Shown: positions 11,561-25,200, counted from the first letter of the stretch. The stretch: DNA of 64,000 bases from Notholithocarpus densiflorus (GCA_030021035.2 JARYZH020000079.1:630001-694000), one strand, 5' to 3'. Program-made: numbers and translations. The notes: generated by a model from the letters alone, not told the origin.

Positions 11561-12869
11561 GACTTATGCAAGCCTACCGAGGGGAAGAGAAAAATGGTCC
11601 ATGTCCATCAGATCAGGGTGGGGCCCAGCTGGATGGACCCTATAGTGCTATTCCTTAAAGAAGATGTCTTGCCCGAGGATAAGTCAGAAGCTGACAAGGT
11701 GCGAAGAAAGGCTCCTCAGTTTTGGCTGTTCGAGGACCAAAAATTGTACAAGCACTCTTTCTCTAGGACGTATTTGCTGTGCATACACCCTGAGGCATCA
11801 GAACTACTTCTGGAGGAGTTACATGAAGGGATTTCTGGGAGCCACACAGGAGGCAGATCCTTATCTCACAGAGCCCTTACACAGGGATATTGGTGGCCAA
11901 ACAAACAGAAGGAAGCACAAGAATATGTGAAGAAGTGTGACCAATGCCAAAGATTCGCCCCAAATATTCATCAACCAGGAAGGATCCTTAACCCTCTATC
12001 CAGCCCTTGGCCCTTTGCTCAATGGGGCTTGGATATCGTTGGACCTTTTCCCTAAGACAGCAGGGAACAAGAGATATTTACTAGTCAGCATGGACTACTT
12101 CACTAAGTGGGTCGAAGCTGAACCATTGGCAAATATCAGAGACGTGGATGCCAAAAGATTCGTTTGGAAGAACATTGTCACTCGATTTGGCATCCCTTAT
12201 ACACTCATCTCAGACAATGGACTCCAGTTTGATAGCAAAACCTTCAGGAGATATTGTTGTGACCTGGGAATTACGAATAGGTATTCCACCTTAGCTTACC
12301 CACAGGGGAACGGACAAGTCGAGGTTGTTAATAAGGTCATAGTGGGTGGACTCAAGAAGAGGTTGGATGACGCGAAGGGAAAATGGGTAGAAGAGCTGCC
12401 ACACGTCCTTTAGACATATTGGACCACGCCTCACAAATCAATAGGAGAGACACCCTTCTCAATGACTAATAGAGCCGAGGCTGTTATTCCTCTAAAAACT
12501 GGATTCCTAACACTGAGAACAAGCTCTTTTAATCCGAGCAACAATGACGTGCTATTAGAAAAGAGTTTAGATCTAGTTGAAGAGTAAAGAGAAAATGCCA
12601 TCGTTCAACTAGCGTATTATCAACACAAGCTCAAGCAGGAGTACGATGCCAACGTGAAGCTAAGGCCACTGGCGCCTGGAGACTTGGTTCTAAGAAAGGT
12701 TTTAGGCACTGCTAAGAACCCCGCCTGTGGAAAGTTAGGGCCTAATTGGGAAAGGTCATATCGCATCACTTCAGTGGCTGGAATAGGTGCGTATCATCTT
12801 GAAGACCTAGATGAAAGTGTTATACCGTACCCCTGGAATGTAAATAACCTGAAAAGGTATTACTATTAA
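11561..12869 (+). pseudogene. Integrase (broken)
   Basis: The zinc-binding N-terminal region is at about 11860-11960, with KKCDQCQRFAP. The catalytic core follows: WGLDIVGPFP, then a one-base frameshift near 12052, then YFTKWVEAEPL, ISDNGLQFDSKTF and AYPQGNGQVEVVN. The last retains D and the region around the catalytic E, although the usual E is in GQVEVVN. Stops occur at 12411 and about 12585. The C-terminal part (12654-12869) has LAPGDLVLRKV and GKLGPNWERSYRI, the usual GPY/F-type module. The enzyme would insert the cDNA; this copy is dead. Confidence 0.85.
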
Positions 12870-12929
12870 TAAAAGCTTCATTTGTCACATTCTCGTCTGT
12901 TAAATTATTTGTTAAGTTTCCTATTATTA

Positions 12930-13540
12930 TTATTTTGAATATCAAACAAAACCTTGGTCCTACCTGGCTCCTTAGGCCATATACCTTGGGTAAATTGATA
13001 TCTCAAAATATCTTCCTAAGTATTAAACAGAACCTTAGCTATGCCTGGTCCCTCGGACCACCTGCTTTGGGTAAATTAATACTTAATGACATCCTTTTGA
13101 GTGTTGAACAGAACCTTAGTCTTGTCTGGTCTCCTCGGACCATATACTTTCAGTAAATCAATACCTTAGCCCATCTTCCTAAGTATTAAACAGAACCTTA
13201 GCTATGCCTGGTCCCTCAGACCACCTGCTTTGGGTAAATTAATACTTAATGACATCCTTCTGAGTGTTGAACAGAGCCTTAGTCTTGTCTGGTCTCCTCG
13301 GACCACATACTTTAGGTAAATCAATACCTTAGCCCATCTTCCTAAGTATTAAACAGAACCTTAACTATGCCTGGTCCCTTGGACCACCTGCTTTGGGTAA
13401 ATTAATACATTTTATTTATTTTTCTAAGTGTCAAAATAGATCCCAAGTTATATCCAACTTCTCGGATCAGTGGCTTTAAGTAAGTTAATGTTCTTGGATA
13501 TTTATATAAGTGTTGAGCAGAATTAGGGTTGTCTGGCCTG
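12930..13540 (+). repeat. 163-bp tandem array after integrase
   Basis: CCTAAGTATTAAACAGAACC starts at 13015, 13178 and 13341, a period of 163 bp. Each unit is itself a dimer of about 80-bp halves that share AACAGAACCTTAG, TGGTC.CCTCGGACCA and GGGTAAATTAATA. About 3.5 units are present, diverging towards both ends. Tandem repeats between pol and the 3' LTR are common in Tat elements. Confidence 0.85.
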
Positions 13541-13549
13541 TTTATTTTT

Positions 13550-13921
13550 TACAAGATATATTATTCATCTCCACGAGATTCAGCCTTCCTTACAGAAGGC
13601 TCAACTCTCAGTACAAGTAGTTGATAATCCTCTTTATTGCTAGCACTTGTTCAATTTATTTGAATTAGTAGTAATACACTATTATTAGCTTTTGTTAAAG
13701 TATGAGTAATAACAATCCACTATTGGTAGCAATCTTATCAATCCCAAGTCTCATTAAGGGGCAGAACAGTAATAACACCAATAAGAAAATAAAGGTTACA
13801 AGGAAAAAGAAAGATTCATGAAACAAAAGGTAAAGTCTTTTCATTGATCAAAGGGAGGGTATATTACAAACAGTGGTGAAATACCACCAAAAAAAAAAAA
13901 AAATACAGAAAGATCCTATAA
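13550..13921. other. Non-coding spacer between tandem array and antisense gene
   Basis: AT-rich sequence with an A homopolymer at about 13889-13903. It would contain the 3' untranslated end of the antisense gene. No gene seen. Confidence 0.5.
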
Positions 13922-16837
13922 CTATGCCTTTGCTTTAAGAGGGTCCTCCTTGGAATCAGCTACCTTAAGTTGGGTATCCCCAGCCTTGGACTTAGACTCT
14001 GCTTCCTTAGCCTTGGAAACCACATCCTTGACCGTGAGAGCGTCCTTGGAGCAATTGGCCTTGATAGGTGGTTGGACCTCCTTACCCTTGCCAGCCCCTA
14101 TTGAGACTTCAATATCGGGAGAAGGGGCTCGGATGGTAAGGGGCTGCTCAAGAGGGGGGAGAGGAAGAACAGCAGGAGGAGGGAGCATGGCTGGATCTTC
14201 TTTGATGTCTTCTGGGAAGAAGATATTCTCAGCGCTCCTCAGTTCAGAAATGGTAGGAACTCCTGCCCGGTTGAGCGCTTCTGCCCATACCTCGGTGCAG
14301 TAGTCCCTGCACACCCCAGCCACCTCTTCTACCAGCCACGTCTCCGTGTCCTGCACCCCACGTTCATAGGATGCTGTCTTCTGCAGCTCAGCCTTAAGAT
14401 CCAGGACTAGCTGTCTCTGAATGGCCAGTTCTATCTCAGTCATGTAAAGCAACTTGCGCTGGTCCTCGGCCTGAACCTCGACACTCTTCAAACCAACCTC
14501 GGCACTCAGACATGCCCTCTCCGTAGCGGTTAGCTTATTGGTCAACTCTGTTCGCTCTTGCTTAAAGACTCCCAGGGACTTCTCAGTCTCAGCGCAGGAG
14601 TGGACCTCAGCCCTAACCTCGTTACGGGTGTCCCGAACCCATTCCTCGGCCACAAAAACTTGCTGAGTAACCTGCATAAAAATAACGAAGAAATCCCATA
14701 TGTAAAAGGAATGAAAGCGCAGCTTAACATTTAATTCAAAGATGTGTTGGTTAACTTACCATGGCAAGATCCCTCTTCAGGGACAGGAAGAGGTCTAGCT
14801 GCTTTATGTGCCGAACAGCATCCATGTCTTTGGGTAGAAGGAGATGCTGCTCTAGGGCTTCAGCAATGTAGGCTGAATGCCCTCTCTGGAACTCCCGAAC
14901 TGTAACGTCCCAGGGGATGGCAGCGCCATCCAGCTCCAATCGAAGAGCCCAAGTGCACTGCTATCGGCGCACTTCGGCCCCAACGGGGTTCAACTTTGTT
15001 CACTCTTGCTTAAAGGCTCCCAGGGACTTCTCAATCTCAGCGCGGGAGTGGGCCTCAGCCCTAACCTCGTTACGAGTGTCCCGGACCCACTCCTCGGCCA
15101 CAAAAACTTGCTGAGTAACCTGCATAAAAATAACGAAGAAATCCCATATGTAAAAGGAATGAAAGCGCAGCTTAACATTTAATTCAAAGATGTGTTGGTT
15201 AACTTACCATGGCAAGATCCCTCTTCAGGGACAGGAAGAGGTCTAGCTGCTTTATGCGCCGAACAGCATCCATGTCTTTGGGTAGAAGGAGATGCTGCTC
15301 TAGGGCTTCAGCAATGTAGGCTGAATGCCCTTTCTAGAACTCCCGAACTGTAATGTCCCAGGGGATGGCAGCGCCATCCAGCTCTAATCGAAGAGCCCAA
15401 GTGCGCTGCTATCGGCGCACTTCGGCCCCAACGGGGTCCTCCCTGCTATCCGCTGAAGAAGCCCGTTTATCTTTGGCGTTTTTGGGCTGCTTTGCCTTTC
15501 CTCCACTTCTTGCACTTTCCTCTTCTTCTTCAAGTCAGGCAAGGGAGCAGTTTGACTGTAGTTACAGGAAGAGGAGGAGGAAGGGGAGATTGGCAGGAAC
15601 TTGGGACTTGGAGACCTCCTTGGACGACGCCCATTTGTTACTCCCAACAAGGAGACCCCTCAGTCCTTTCCTCGGGTTAAGGTCCATCTCCTCGTCCTTC
15701 TCGAAACTGGGGCCTACGCGGGCAACTATGAGCTTGAGAGAGTGGGCGACAAAGTGCTTGTCTAACTCGTCCTCGGAATTCGGGAGTTGGATTATAGGAT
15801 CTGCCCGTACCTTCTTGTCCTCCTCGAAGTGAAATTGATCAATCTCAACCTCAAGCGATAGGCGCAAGGAAGCATTCTCCTCTCTCGGGACTGCTGCTTC
15901 AGGCAAAACGCGCTGGAGGGGTAGTTCGACTGAAGGAAGGTCTTCTCGGGCTAGGAAACCAAGCCGTGATACGTAAATCTGGGCTAGCCGAGGGTCACCT
16001 GCTCTTATCACGTTGCCTACTTCTTGAAATGTGTCCGAAAGGGGCATAGAGTCTAAGATCAGATGGACGACTCGTAACTGTCTGTCCTCATTCACGAAGA
16101 TCTCAGACCTTAGCACCTTGTTAAGACCCGGAACGTTGACGAGGCTAAGTCTGGGAGCAACGTGCCTTTTATCTGCAAAGACATCCGAGGAGAAAAGCCC
16201 TGGTCAGTATAATGTAATCACCATTGGAAATGAACAAAATACAAAAAGAATGGAGGAACATGAAGCCAAGGGGCTACTGCCTATGCTTCAAGAGAACAAA
16301 AAGAATAGAGGGAACCTGAACCTAGAGTACCCCACCTAGCTCTCCCTCTCAGACTGGGCAGTGAAGACCACCATGCAATGCCCTTGAGGCTATCAGGGAG
16401 TCGTCCTTCATGCCCTTATTGGATTTGGGGAGACACGAAATAAGCCTAACAACGAGCGATCTGGACTTAAGGTAATAGCCCGAGTCAGCGAGCGAGTGGC
16501 ACTCGTACATGTGGACAACATCATGCCAAATGAGTCCCAAACTCATATGCTCGTTGAGAGCATCAACACAACCTAAAACTCTAAACAGGTTGGGAGTGTA
16601 CTGGTGGGGACACAACCTATGGTTGATTAGGTAGTCTCGGGTCACTCTACCCAAGAGAAGTGTCATTCCTCCTTCTATAAAAGCAATCATAGGAATGACA
16701 ACCTCCCCTTCTTTCCTGTCAAAGTCTATCTGATCTGGGGCATAATACCGCAAGGCTACTCTATGCGGAATGTGGTACCTAACCCTGAAACCCTCCATAC
16801 CGACTTCAGAGTCTACGAGTTGCTTAAATCTACCCAT
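13922..16837 (-). pseudogene. Intron-containing antisense gene of the Tat element (PF04195-like)
   Basis: Read on the minus strand. The first coding block is 16837-16349, starting MGRFKQLVDSEVGMEGF and containing HIPHRVALRYYAPDQ and WHDVVHMYEC. This resembles the 'putative gypsy type transposon' domain (PF04195). A stop (TGA) occurs after GGLHCPV. An acceptor-like TTTGCAG at about 16164 opens a second block (to about 15440) with VAPRLSLVNVPGLNKV. A third block (14939-14751, ELDGAAIPWDVTVREF) ends at a good donor, ATG|GTAAGT. The last block opens at ATGCAG|GTTACT (about 14672) and gives a Glu/Lys/Ala-rich coiled coil ending at 13922. The third block and its intron are duplicated (14545-15438), which scrambles the gene. 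Function is unknown. Confidence 0.65.
14545..15438 (-). repeat. 447-bp tandem duplication inside the antisense gene
   Basis: The block 14545-14991 recurs at 14992-15438 with a few substitutions. For example TTGCTGAGTAACCTGCATAA starts at 14661 and 15108. The copied unit includes one complete small intron with its splice sites and parts of the exons on both sides. It ends at a GGCCCCAACGGGGT junction. Confidence 0.85.
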
Positions 16838-19292
16838 CTAGGGGGGTAAAGAGAAAACGGGTGAAGATTTCAAGGAAAGAGAACAAAGAATGGAAGGCTG
16901 AGGAGAAAAGATCCTAGAAAAGAAGAAACTTACGAGTATAAGCACGTGTATTGCTTCTGGTACTTCTTAAACGTTCAAATTTCTTAAGAAAAGAGACTTG
17001 GAAACTTTAGAAATCTGGGAAGCCTTGAAGGTTTGAAAGCTAGGAATATCTTGAGAGCTTGAAGGCTTGTAAAATGGGAAAAGTGATTCCCTCATGCATC
17101 TAAATAATAATAAAAACATGATTGAACTTATTTAAAGCATGGAAGAACTAATACATCAAAAGAAATCTTATTGAACAATCAAATATGTTGTTGTCTAAAA
17201 TTTTAGAAAGAATCACATTGAATATTCATACTGTATAGAAGAAACATAACCCCTAGCCCTAGCAAAGAAAATACAATATTTTTTTCTCCCCCAAATTCAT
17301 TCTGCACAGCCTCCCCTCCAAGCCCTAACATAAAAGTGTCCAAAGAAAAATACAAAATTTTACTATTTAACTTTTGTCTAGATTTACAGCAACAACTTGT
17401 GAGTTAATTTCGGCCTTCAAAAATTGTGAATTTCGAAAAACTCAAAACTGGAAAGTTGTAGATAATTAATTACAGTTCCAGCCTATCCGGCCTTGAGTCA
17501 ATTGGATTTTTGAGGAGAGAGATAAGCCCAAAATACTGATCAATACTCAAATTTGATTTTTCTTTTTCAAATTCTACCTCTTTGATTTCTTTCCTTATTT
17601 GAAACTTCCAAACATGGAAAATGATCCAGGCACTCCAACTGCACCTCCTTAGACATTTAAGCATGGTCCTTTAGCTCCTCTTTAATTCGAGTTTGGCCTC
17701 TATTCTCTCACAAACTCTTGTAAACTCATTTTTTCCACATGATTTCCTAAAAGTAGAAAATTACACACAATGAATAACATCTTATTCAAAAAATTATGTA
17801 AAGATAAATAATAGGGACTAATGCAAATCATGGCTAAATTATACGAATTAAGCATAGTAATAAGGAGATAACGCCCACATAAATATATAACAAGTATACA
17901 TTTTAAGGAGTTATCAAACACCAAGAGGTGTCAGTTGAGCTACTGCGCTCTTGAGTCTTGACATGTGATTTTTTGTTTTGTATTCTCTTTTTGTGAAAAA
18001 ATAAAACAATTAATGGATATTAAAATTAATTAAAAAGATAACATGTGTCATTGTTATGCATTGAGAAAGGAACACGTCTTATTCTTTTGTGCATCCACTA
18101 ATCTTAGTAATTAACTTTTAATAAATTAAATTAGATTTAAGCCCAACTTTAGCTCTTTAATTCTTTCCTTACAACAAGCGAGGGAGGCGGAATAATTAAA
18201 ATCCACATTTTTCTTACTCTTCGAATATAGTTGTATTTTCTCCGTAATTCTTTTTTTTTTTTTCCTAACACCAGTAGCTAAATGCACATATACTAGCATC
18301 AGCTGTGTAAGTTTACATATGTTTTGAAAATGAAAGATTTGATCATAACCACACATGATGTCATACTGGTTTTTTATACCATAAGTCAATGATATATGTT
18401 TAGATTTATTATACGTACATGCAACTTTGTGGATGGGGTTCTGCAGGGTTTCTTTGTTAATTAGTAATTAGTTGACACAACTAAAACAATGTAATTAATT
18501 ATATGATAAAACCTAAACAAACAATATACACCTATAATTTTCCTTACCAATCCTTTCCAGAGAATGATATTTAAAAAGGCATTGAACTCATAATTGGCCC
18601 TCCCTTTCCTTTTCCTTTTTTTTTTTTTTAAATAAAAAATAAACTATATAAGAATTTGGTATCATAAATGTAATATCTGTGATGATTGAGAAGGTGACAG
18701 TGATGGTGATATTTTGCAGAAAACTAGTCAAGGAAGTCAGGCTATCGATTATTATAAGAATAAGATACACCAATATGTCTGCCTGCCACATGAGAGACGA
18801 TTGTAGTAGTAGACTTTTACTTGATTATATATATAAATATATATATATTTATTTATAGTATGAATTTGTTAGGGGCTACCTAGTACGTATATCTGCCTTT
18901 AATTTCTAATCTGGTGAAGGTTTTCCTTCGTTTTCTCTGGTATTAAGAAGTTCGTGCATGCTAATATAATAATCATGTGTCATTAATACCTTGGTCTTTC
19001 TTATTTGGTGTAGGTATGAATTTCTGGTTATATATACTAATGAATAGCACATTACAATTACATACCTAGCTATAAAATAAAATAAAAATAGCACATCACA
19101 TCATTTAATCCTTCAATTACAGCAAGTTTTGAGTTGTTAAAATATATATATATATCTCACTCTCACTCTCACTCTCACTCTCACATGCATGTTCACGATT
19201 CCTCCCACTACAAGCAATTATTGAAATCTCTTTGCACATAAATACTGTGCTTGCACTTGCAGATAATAAGACTAAAGATATTGTTTTAAAGG
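16838..19292. other. Intergenic region between the Tat element and the heparanase-like gene
   Basis: 16838-17050 should hold the start region of the antisense gene (several AAGAAA/GAAAGG words). The rest is AT-rich with short chance frames only. A (TCTCAC)n-type microsatellite lies at about 19157-19183, roughly 110 bp upstream of the heparanase-like start codon, with an A/T-rich CATAAATA at about 19237 as a possible TATA element. I found no 3' LTR here. Confidence 0.5.
19157..19183. repeat. (CTCACT)n microsatellite upstream of the heparanase-like gene
   Basis: Repeated CTCACT units in the presumed promoter or 5' UTR of the gene that starts at 19293. CT-rich tracts near transcription starts are common in plants; any effect here is inference. 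Confidence 0.8.
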
Positions 19293-22200
19293 ATGGGTTC
19301 CCAATATCTTCTCACTTGTGTGTGTTTCTGGCTGCCCTTGGTCAGTTTCACCATCTCCGTGGCTTCACAGAAGAGTACTACAGGGCCTGGAAATGTCATT
19401 GAAGGCAACGTTTTTATAAATGGAACAACTTCAATTGGAAGGATAGATGATGATTTTGTTTGTGCCACTCTAGATTGGTGGCCTCCTGAGAAATGTGACT
19501 ATGGAACATGTAGCTGGGGCAGAGATTCTCTGCTTAATCTAGTAAGTTGATCTTCTTTAAAATGTTTTTTTTTTTTTTTTTTTTTTGCCTCACTATGCGT
19601 GTTATCAATCAAATCAGAATCCATCTTTACCAATTTCTTTACTGAGTTTATTTCTTTTTCAATGCGACTATACTATTGGCCAAATATATTTTGTTAGTAA
19701 GTTAATCTTCTAACATCATAGGAAGACCTTCTAAGAACTTTTAGGGACTGCCACCTCTGAGTAAATTTTCATTGACATCTGCATATCATTCTTTGTATCA
19801 TGACAAAATTAAAACACCAGAAGTTTGTAATGGCCAAAAGCAATAATACCACCTTGACAAATAATTTATACTAGCCTTTTCCCAAACACCTCCCCTAGGA
19901 GAACCAAAATCATGGTCAATGATGTAAAGAGTGTGATTGTGTTCCATAATTTTAACGCATTTAGAGTGCCGCATTATTTAAACTTTTAAATTAGTATATC
20001 CATAACAAATTGTACACTTATTAGATTCAAAAACTGAAAATCCATTTCACTTTGTTACTCATTTTACCTTATTCTAATTTATACTCTGTGTCTTTCTGTT
20101 TTGGTAGGATCTTAACAACATAAAATTCTTGAATGCCATCAAAGGTAAGTAATACTCGATCACTTGGCACAATTTTAATCCACCAACACACACAATAATA
20201 ATAATAATAAAACTTGTTTAACAACTTTTTTTTTATAAAATCCAAGATGACTTTTTTTTAATGGACCCCAAGTTGACTTTAGAACTCAGAACTTTGATTG
20301 TATATATTGCAGCTTTTTCTCCCCTCAAAATTAGATTAGGTGGGACCTTACAAGATAAGGTAATATACGAGAGAACAGGCAATGGACAACCGTGTAGCCC
20401 ATTTGTAAAAAATAATTCGGAGTTTTTAGGTTTCTCTCAAGGCTGCTTACCTATGTCACGCTGGGACGAACTCAGCGTTTTCTTCAAGAAAGCCGGGTAA
20501 TAATTTTGTTATTAGAAATCAACTAGTAGTAATAATAAGAAAACTTTTTTTTTTTCAAAGATATATATATATATCCTTTAGCTATACTGTTTTTTAACAT
20601 CATCGCCTTCCCTTTTGAAATCCAGGGCTGTTGTTGTTTTTGGTCTCAATGAACTAAGCGGCAAGACTATAGATTCCCAAGGTTCTGCTGTAGGAGCTTG
20701 GAATTCCAGTAATGCTGAATCTCTTATACGATATACTGTAAACAAGGGCTATAATATCATTCATGGTTGGGAGCTAGGTAAGAAATTCTATGCTCATGTT
20801 TGAATTTTGGAAGGTATATCTGGAAGCAATTTGCTTAAGCTTAATAGTCTTTCTAGAGAAATGGTGAAAAGTGTAACATACAAAGAGAATATAGTGAGTA
20901 ATATTTTTTTTTTAACATAACAACAGTTCTTACCCTTGTCTATCATTTACTCAATAAGATACATGCAATGATGCAAGTACTGACTAAAGAGGACATAAAT
21001 ATAACATACATGGGAAACTACTACATTCATAGAAAATACAAAAAGCATTTAGATAGATGCAAGTAATGACTAAAGATACGTGGGAAACTACTTTGTGCAT
21101 AGGAAATACAAAAGGCATTATCGTTTGACATCATTGTTTTTCCATTAGCCAAGGTTGTTATTGACCAAGGATTCCATCTTGAAAACCTCAAATCAGTATT
21201 TTTATTACCATAAATTTTGTTCCATAACTTTTGTCATGGCTATGAGCGGTTGTTTTATCACTTTTCATATGAACTAACCATTGTTTTTTCACCGCATATA
21301 ATTAACTACATCAAAATTATAACAAAAATTGTGGCATTAAAATTGTTTACACGAACTTTTTCATTTCAAAGTAATAAAAAAGAACAGGACATTGATGTTA
21401 TAAGAATTAGATTTTTTGTGCAAAGAATATTACAATTTTAATAAATGGAAAATGCTAACGGATGCCCTTAGGGCAATAATTAACAATCCATTTAAAGAAA
21501 GTTTTTATGGGAAAAAAAAAACAATTAATATTTTGACAGTTTTTTTCATTTCTAATAAAAGTGGTGTCAAAACTTTCTTAAAATGAATTGTTAACCACTA
21601 CTAAGGGCACTCGTTAACATGACCCTTAATAAATAATAAGTGGTCATGTTAACGGGCCAGTTCCTTTAAGACAATTGTTAATAAACCATTTTATAAAAGT
21701 TTTGACACTACTTTAATGAGAAATATAAAAAACAGTCAAAAAAATTAATTGCTTTTCTCTTTTCCCATAAAAAGTTTATAAAAATATTTCTTAAACCAAT
21801 ACATTTAAAGCATCTATTAACTTTTCTTAATAATAAGTATGAAGCTTTACCACTGCGCACCCTTGGTGCGGTGGTCACTCCATAAGTATAAGTGTTTGTG
21901 GGGTGTGGGGGGTAAAGGCCGGGGTTCAAGTTTTCAGGAGGGAGCTTCACACACATATACACTTAGATTAGGCTAGAATAGAAATTCTATTTCGTACCAA
22001 AAAAAAGTATCAAGCTTTAATTTTTTTTTTTCCCTTTTCTCTTAGAGATAACAACACTCAATATTCTAGTAAAAGGAACAAGTCTCTTATATAAAATTAG
22101 TCTAAGGGTCTGTTTGGATACAGATTATTTTGTTGAAAACTGAAAACACTGTAGTAAAATAATTTTTAAATGTGTGAATAGTACCGTGGGACCCATTTTT

Positions 22201-25200
22201 AATGAAAATGTTGCTGAAAAGTAAAGTTTGTGGGTCCCATGAACAGTGCACGAGACCCACTAGTGTGCACTGTTCACGGGAAAAGTCAACAATCACGGCT
22301 TGAAAAAAAAAAAAAAGAAGAAGAAGGAAACACAGACACAAAACGCGCTGTGTTTCAACTATCCAAACCGCACCTAAGTTTATTATTTCTAATTCTACTT
22401 TGAAAGAGAAATTTAAAGTCAGTTACATTGAGACCACTGCTCACGTTGGGTGGAGTGGAACTTCTCCAAGCCTAAAAGGTTTGTGGAGTTTGAGGACCCA
22501 AGTTCGAGTGGTCCTGGGTGGGGAAGGGTGAGGGTAGTATATTAGGTTCATTAGATTAAGATTTCTAACTAAGCTCAAAAAAAAAAAAAAAATTCAGTTA
22601 CATTGAGGGGTTAGTATATGTAAAATTATTTCATATTTTTCTATACGCGTTTAAGCTTTTAAATTCATCATCGATCAATGGTTGCATAATTGATAATTCT
22701 ATGTAAAATTATTGTTCCTTTTCAGGAAATGAACTGAGTGGGAATGGAATTGGGGCAAGAGTTTCAGCAGACCAATATGCATCCGACATCAATTCTCTCC
22801 AAAACGTAGTGCAAAATATTTATGCTGGTTTTAAAGTTAAACCACAAATCGTGGCACCAGGAGGATTCTTTGATGCAACTTGGTTTACAGATTTCATAAA
22901 GAAAACACCTAAATCTCTTCAAGTGGTCTCCCACCACATTTATAACCTTGGTCCAGGTACATTAATTAATTTGTACTGTTTTACTTAAGCATCTATATGT
23001 TTATTAATTTTCTGTCTAACTTATTTGTTTAAAAGTGAAGTGAGATAAAAAGTGGTTTATTTAAAATTAATTAATTAATTAATTTACTTGGTATTGGTTA
23101 AATTCGCTTTTTATCTCACTACATTTAAATAAAATAAGCAGCTTTTAGACAAGCATTATTATTTATAATGATATTGTTTTATCAAATACAATAAATATAG
23201 GAGTTGATGATCACCTTATTGAGAAAATCCTAGACCCCTCTAGTCTGGACAGCACATCGCAGACCTTTAGTAGCCTTCAAAGCATTCTGAAGAATAGTGG
23301 GACACAAGCCGTTGCATGGGTTGGTGAAGCAGGCGGGGCTTATAATAGTGGCCATAATCTTGTCACTAATGCTTTTGTTTTTAGTTTCTGGTAATATCCT
23401 TTAATTCACTTTCTCTCCTGCTATTATATATTTTCCATTACAGTCTCAATTGGTTGTTGGATAATGATTTTTATTTTTCTATAAAATTAATAAACAATTA
23501 AGCAGGTATTTGGACCAACTCGGGATGGCATCATCTTTTGATACCAAAACATACTGTAGACAAACATTGGTTGGTGGAAACTATGGCCTACTCAACACTT
23601 CCACCTTTGCTCCAAATCCTGATTACTACAGGTCATTTTTTAAATTTTAAGAAAAGCATTTAATTTAATTAAATTAAATTAATGGCAATCAAACAAAGGT
23701 TTATTATTTAAGTGACAAAGGAAATGAGTGGCTAAAATTTGGTCTCAACCCCCATGGCTTTATATGTAATGGGCACATGAGACATGTGGGCCCCACCCCT
23801 TGTGAGAAGCATGGCTTCAAACGAAGCTATTTTGGCTAAGTGACAAAAAGATATATACTAGATAAGACTTAGTCTCAAACTCAAGATGATATTAAGTGTA
23901 GGACAGTACTTTAAATACAGTTCTTTAGGTGCCTCTTTTATTATTCAACCACCTTTCTAATACTTAACAGAGCAAACAGTGTTAAATATCCTTAGTTTTT
24001 CTTCTATTTTTTCCTAGGAAGCATGAAAACAGTCTCTTTCTTTCTTCTTTTTCTCATCCTTTTTCTCTTGGAAGAAATTCTCCTTAACCCACACATGATT
24101 GTGATAATTCTTTAGAATCCACGACTCCAATATGAAACCACATCTAAAGTTCTCATCTTTAAGATCAAAAGCCACCACGGAATCCCCATCAAGTTAAACA
24201 AAACTCCTTTCCCATCATTACCAATAGAATCAAAAGGCATCACAAGGTAAGAGTTTGAGAGTGTAAGTGTTAGATCTGGAAAGAGAATTACAAAAAGAAA
24301 AAAATCAAAAAGGCGAGGGATAGAGAGTGAAGCGAAGACCAGGAATTTAACAAACCATTTGACTGACAACGCGATACGCACAAGCCAAACCCTCCGTCCA
24401 TCTGAAATCTTGATTTCTTCAAAAATTTAGAAGTTTGAGAGAGTGTGGGATGCAAGGGAGGTTGTGGTTTTGGGTTTTCTATGGTTTTCAGTTTTAACCT
24501 TTAAGTAAAGCATCAAAGAGAAAGAGGAGGAAAAAAAAAAAAAAACCCAAAGAAAGAGACGGACGTTTACTCTATTAAGTATTAGACAAGTGGTTGAATT
24601 ATAAAAAGAGTACCTCTGGAACTGTATTTAAGTTTTGCTCTTGGGTATAATAGGGATAGGTGTAACACCTCTCACATGACTCATGTGATAGGTGTTACAC
24701 ACTTAATTACACCTATCCCTCTTACACATAAAATTCCTTACCCCCATATGAGAAGCATTACACCTATCTCCCTTACCCATAAAATTTTCTTCCCAAACCC
24801 ATTAGTCTCAAGCTCTTTACTCACTCCTTGGCAATGTGTGACTAAGTCCATGGGATCCTAAAGTTGTAGGAGTATTTCTTTTGCTATGTATATGAGATTT
24901 ATAGGTATTTGTCCTAAACCCACCTAAAAAATCATACTCCTAAACATGCCTACTACAAGATAACATATCATCTTCTTAAATTAGCCCCAAAAAGAGGTAG
25001 ATTTTGGACACTAAATTTTTTCACGTAAAATACCTAAAATTACACACTTTGAGTGCTATTGTCGTACTTTTTTTTTTAACTTCCATAAGATCAAAGTAAA
25101 AATATTTTGCTACATAGGCTAATTTTAGGTAAAGACAAGTGCAAAAGGATGTATATGAAAACTTACTAACATTGTTGTTTTATTTTACAGTGCCCTTCTT

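Larger units (their letters stand above)
6688..16900 (+). mobile_element. Decayed Tat-type Ty3/gypsy retrotransposon, 3' LTR not found
   Basis: Order on the + strand: 5' LTR (6688-7484), primer-binding site, gag, protease, reverse transcriptase, RNase H, an additional RNase H, integrase (to about 12869), a 163-bp tandem array, then an antisense gene (13922-16837). The second RNase H, the 3' tandem repeats and the antisense gene are hallmarks of the Tat lineage. gag-pol is one ancestral frame broken by many stop codons and at least two frameshifts. No second copy of the LTR (TGTGGGGACATAGGCCC) follows the antisense gene up to 19.2 kb, so the 3' end is truncated or deleted. The right boundary given here is approximate. 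Confidence 0.85.

Noticed and set aside
15353..15832. 159-codon + strand open frame
   Set aside because: It lies opposite the antisense gene of the Tat element, whose minus-strand reading shows family-like motifs; the + strand translation is Ser/Leu-rich with no homology.
24112..24381. 89-codon minus-strand frame in intron 7 of the heparanase-like gene
   Set aside because: Inside a long-TIR MITE; no domain and no related sequence nearby.
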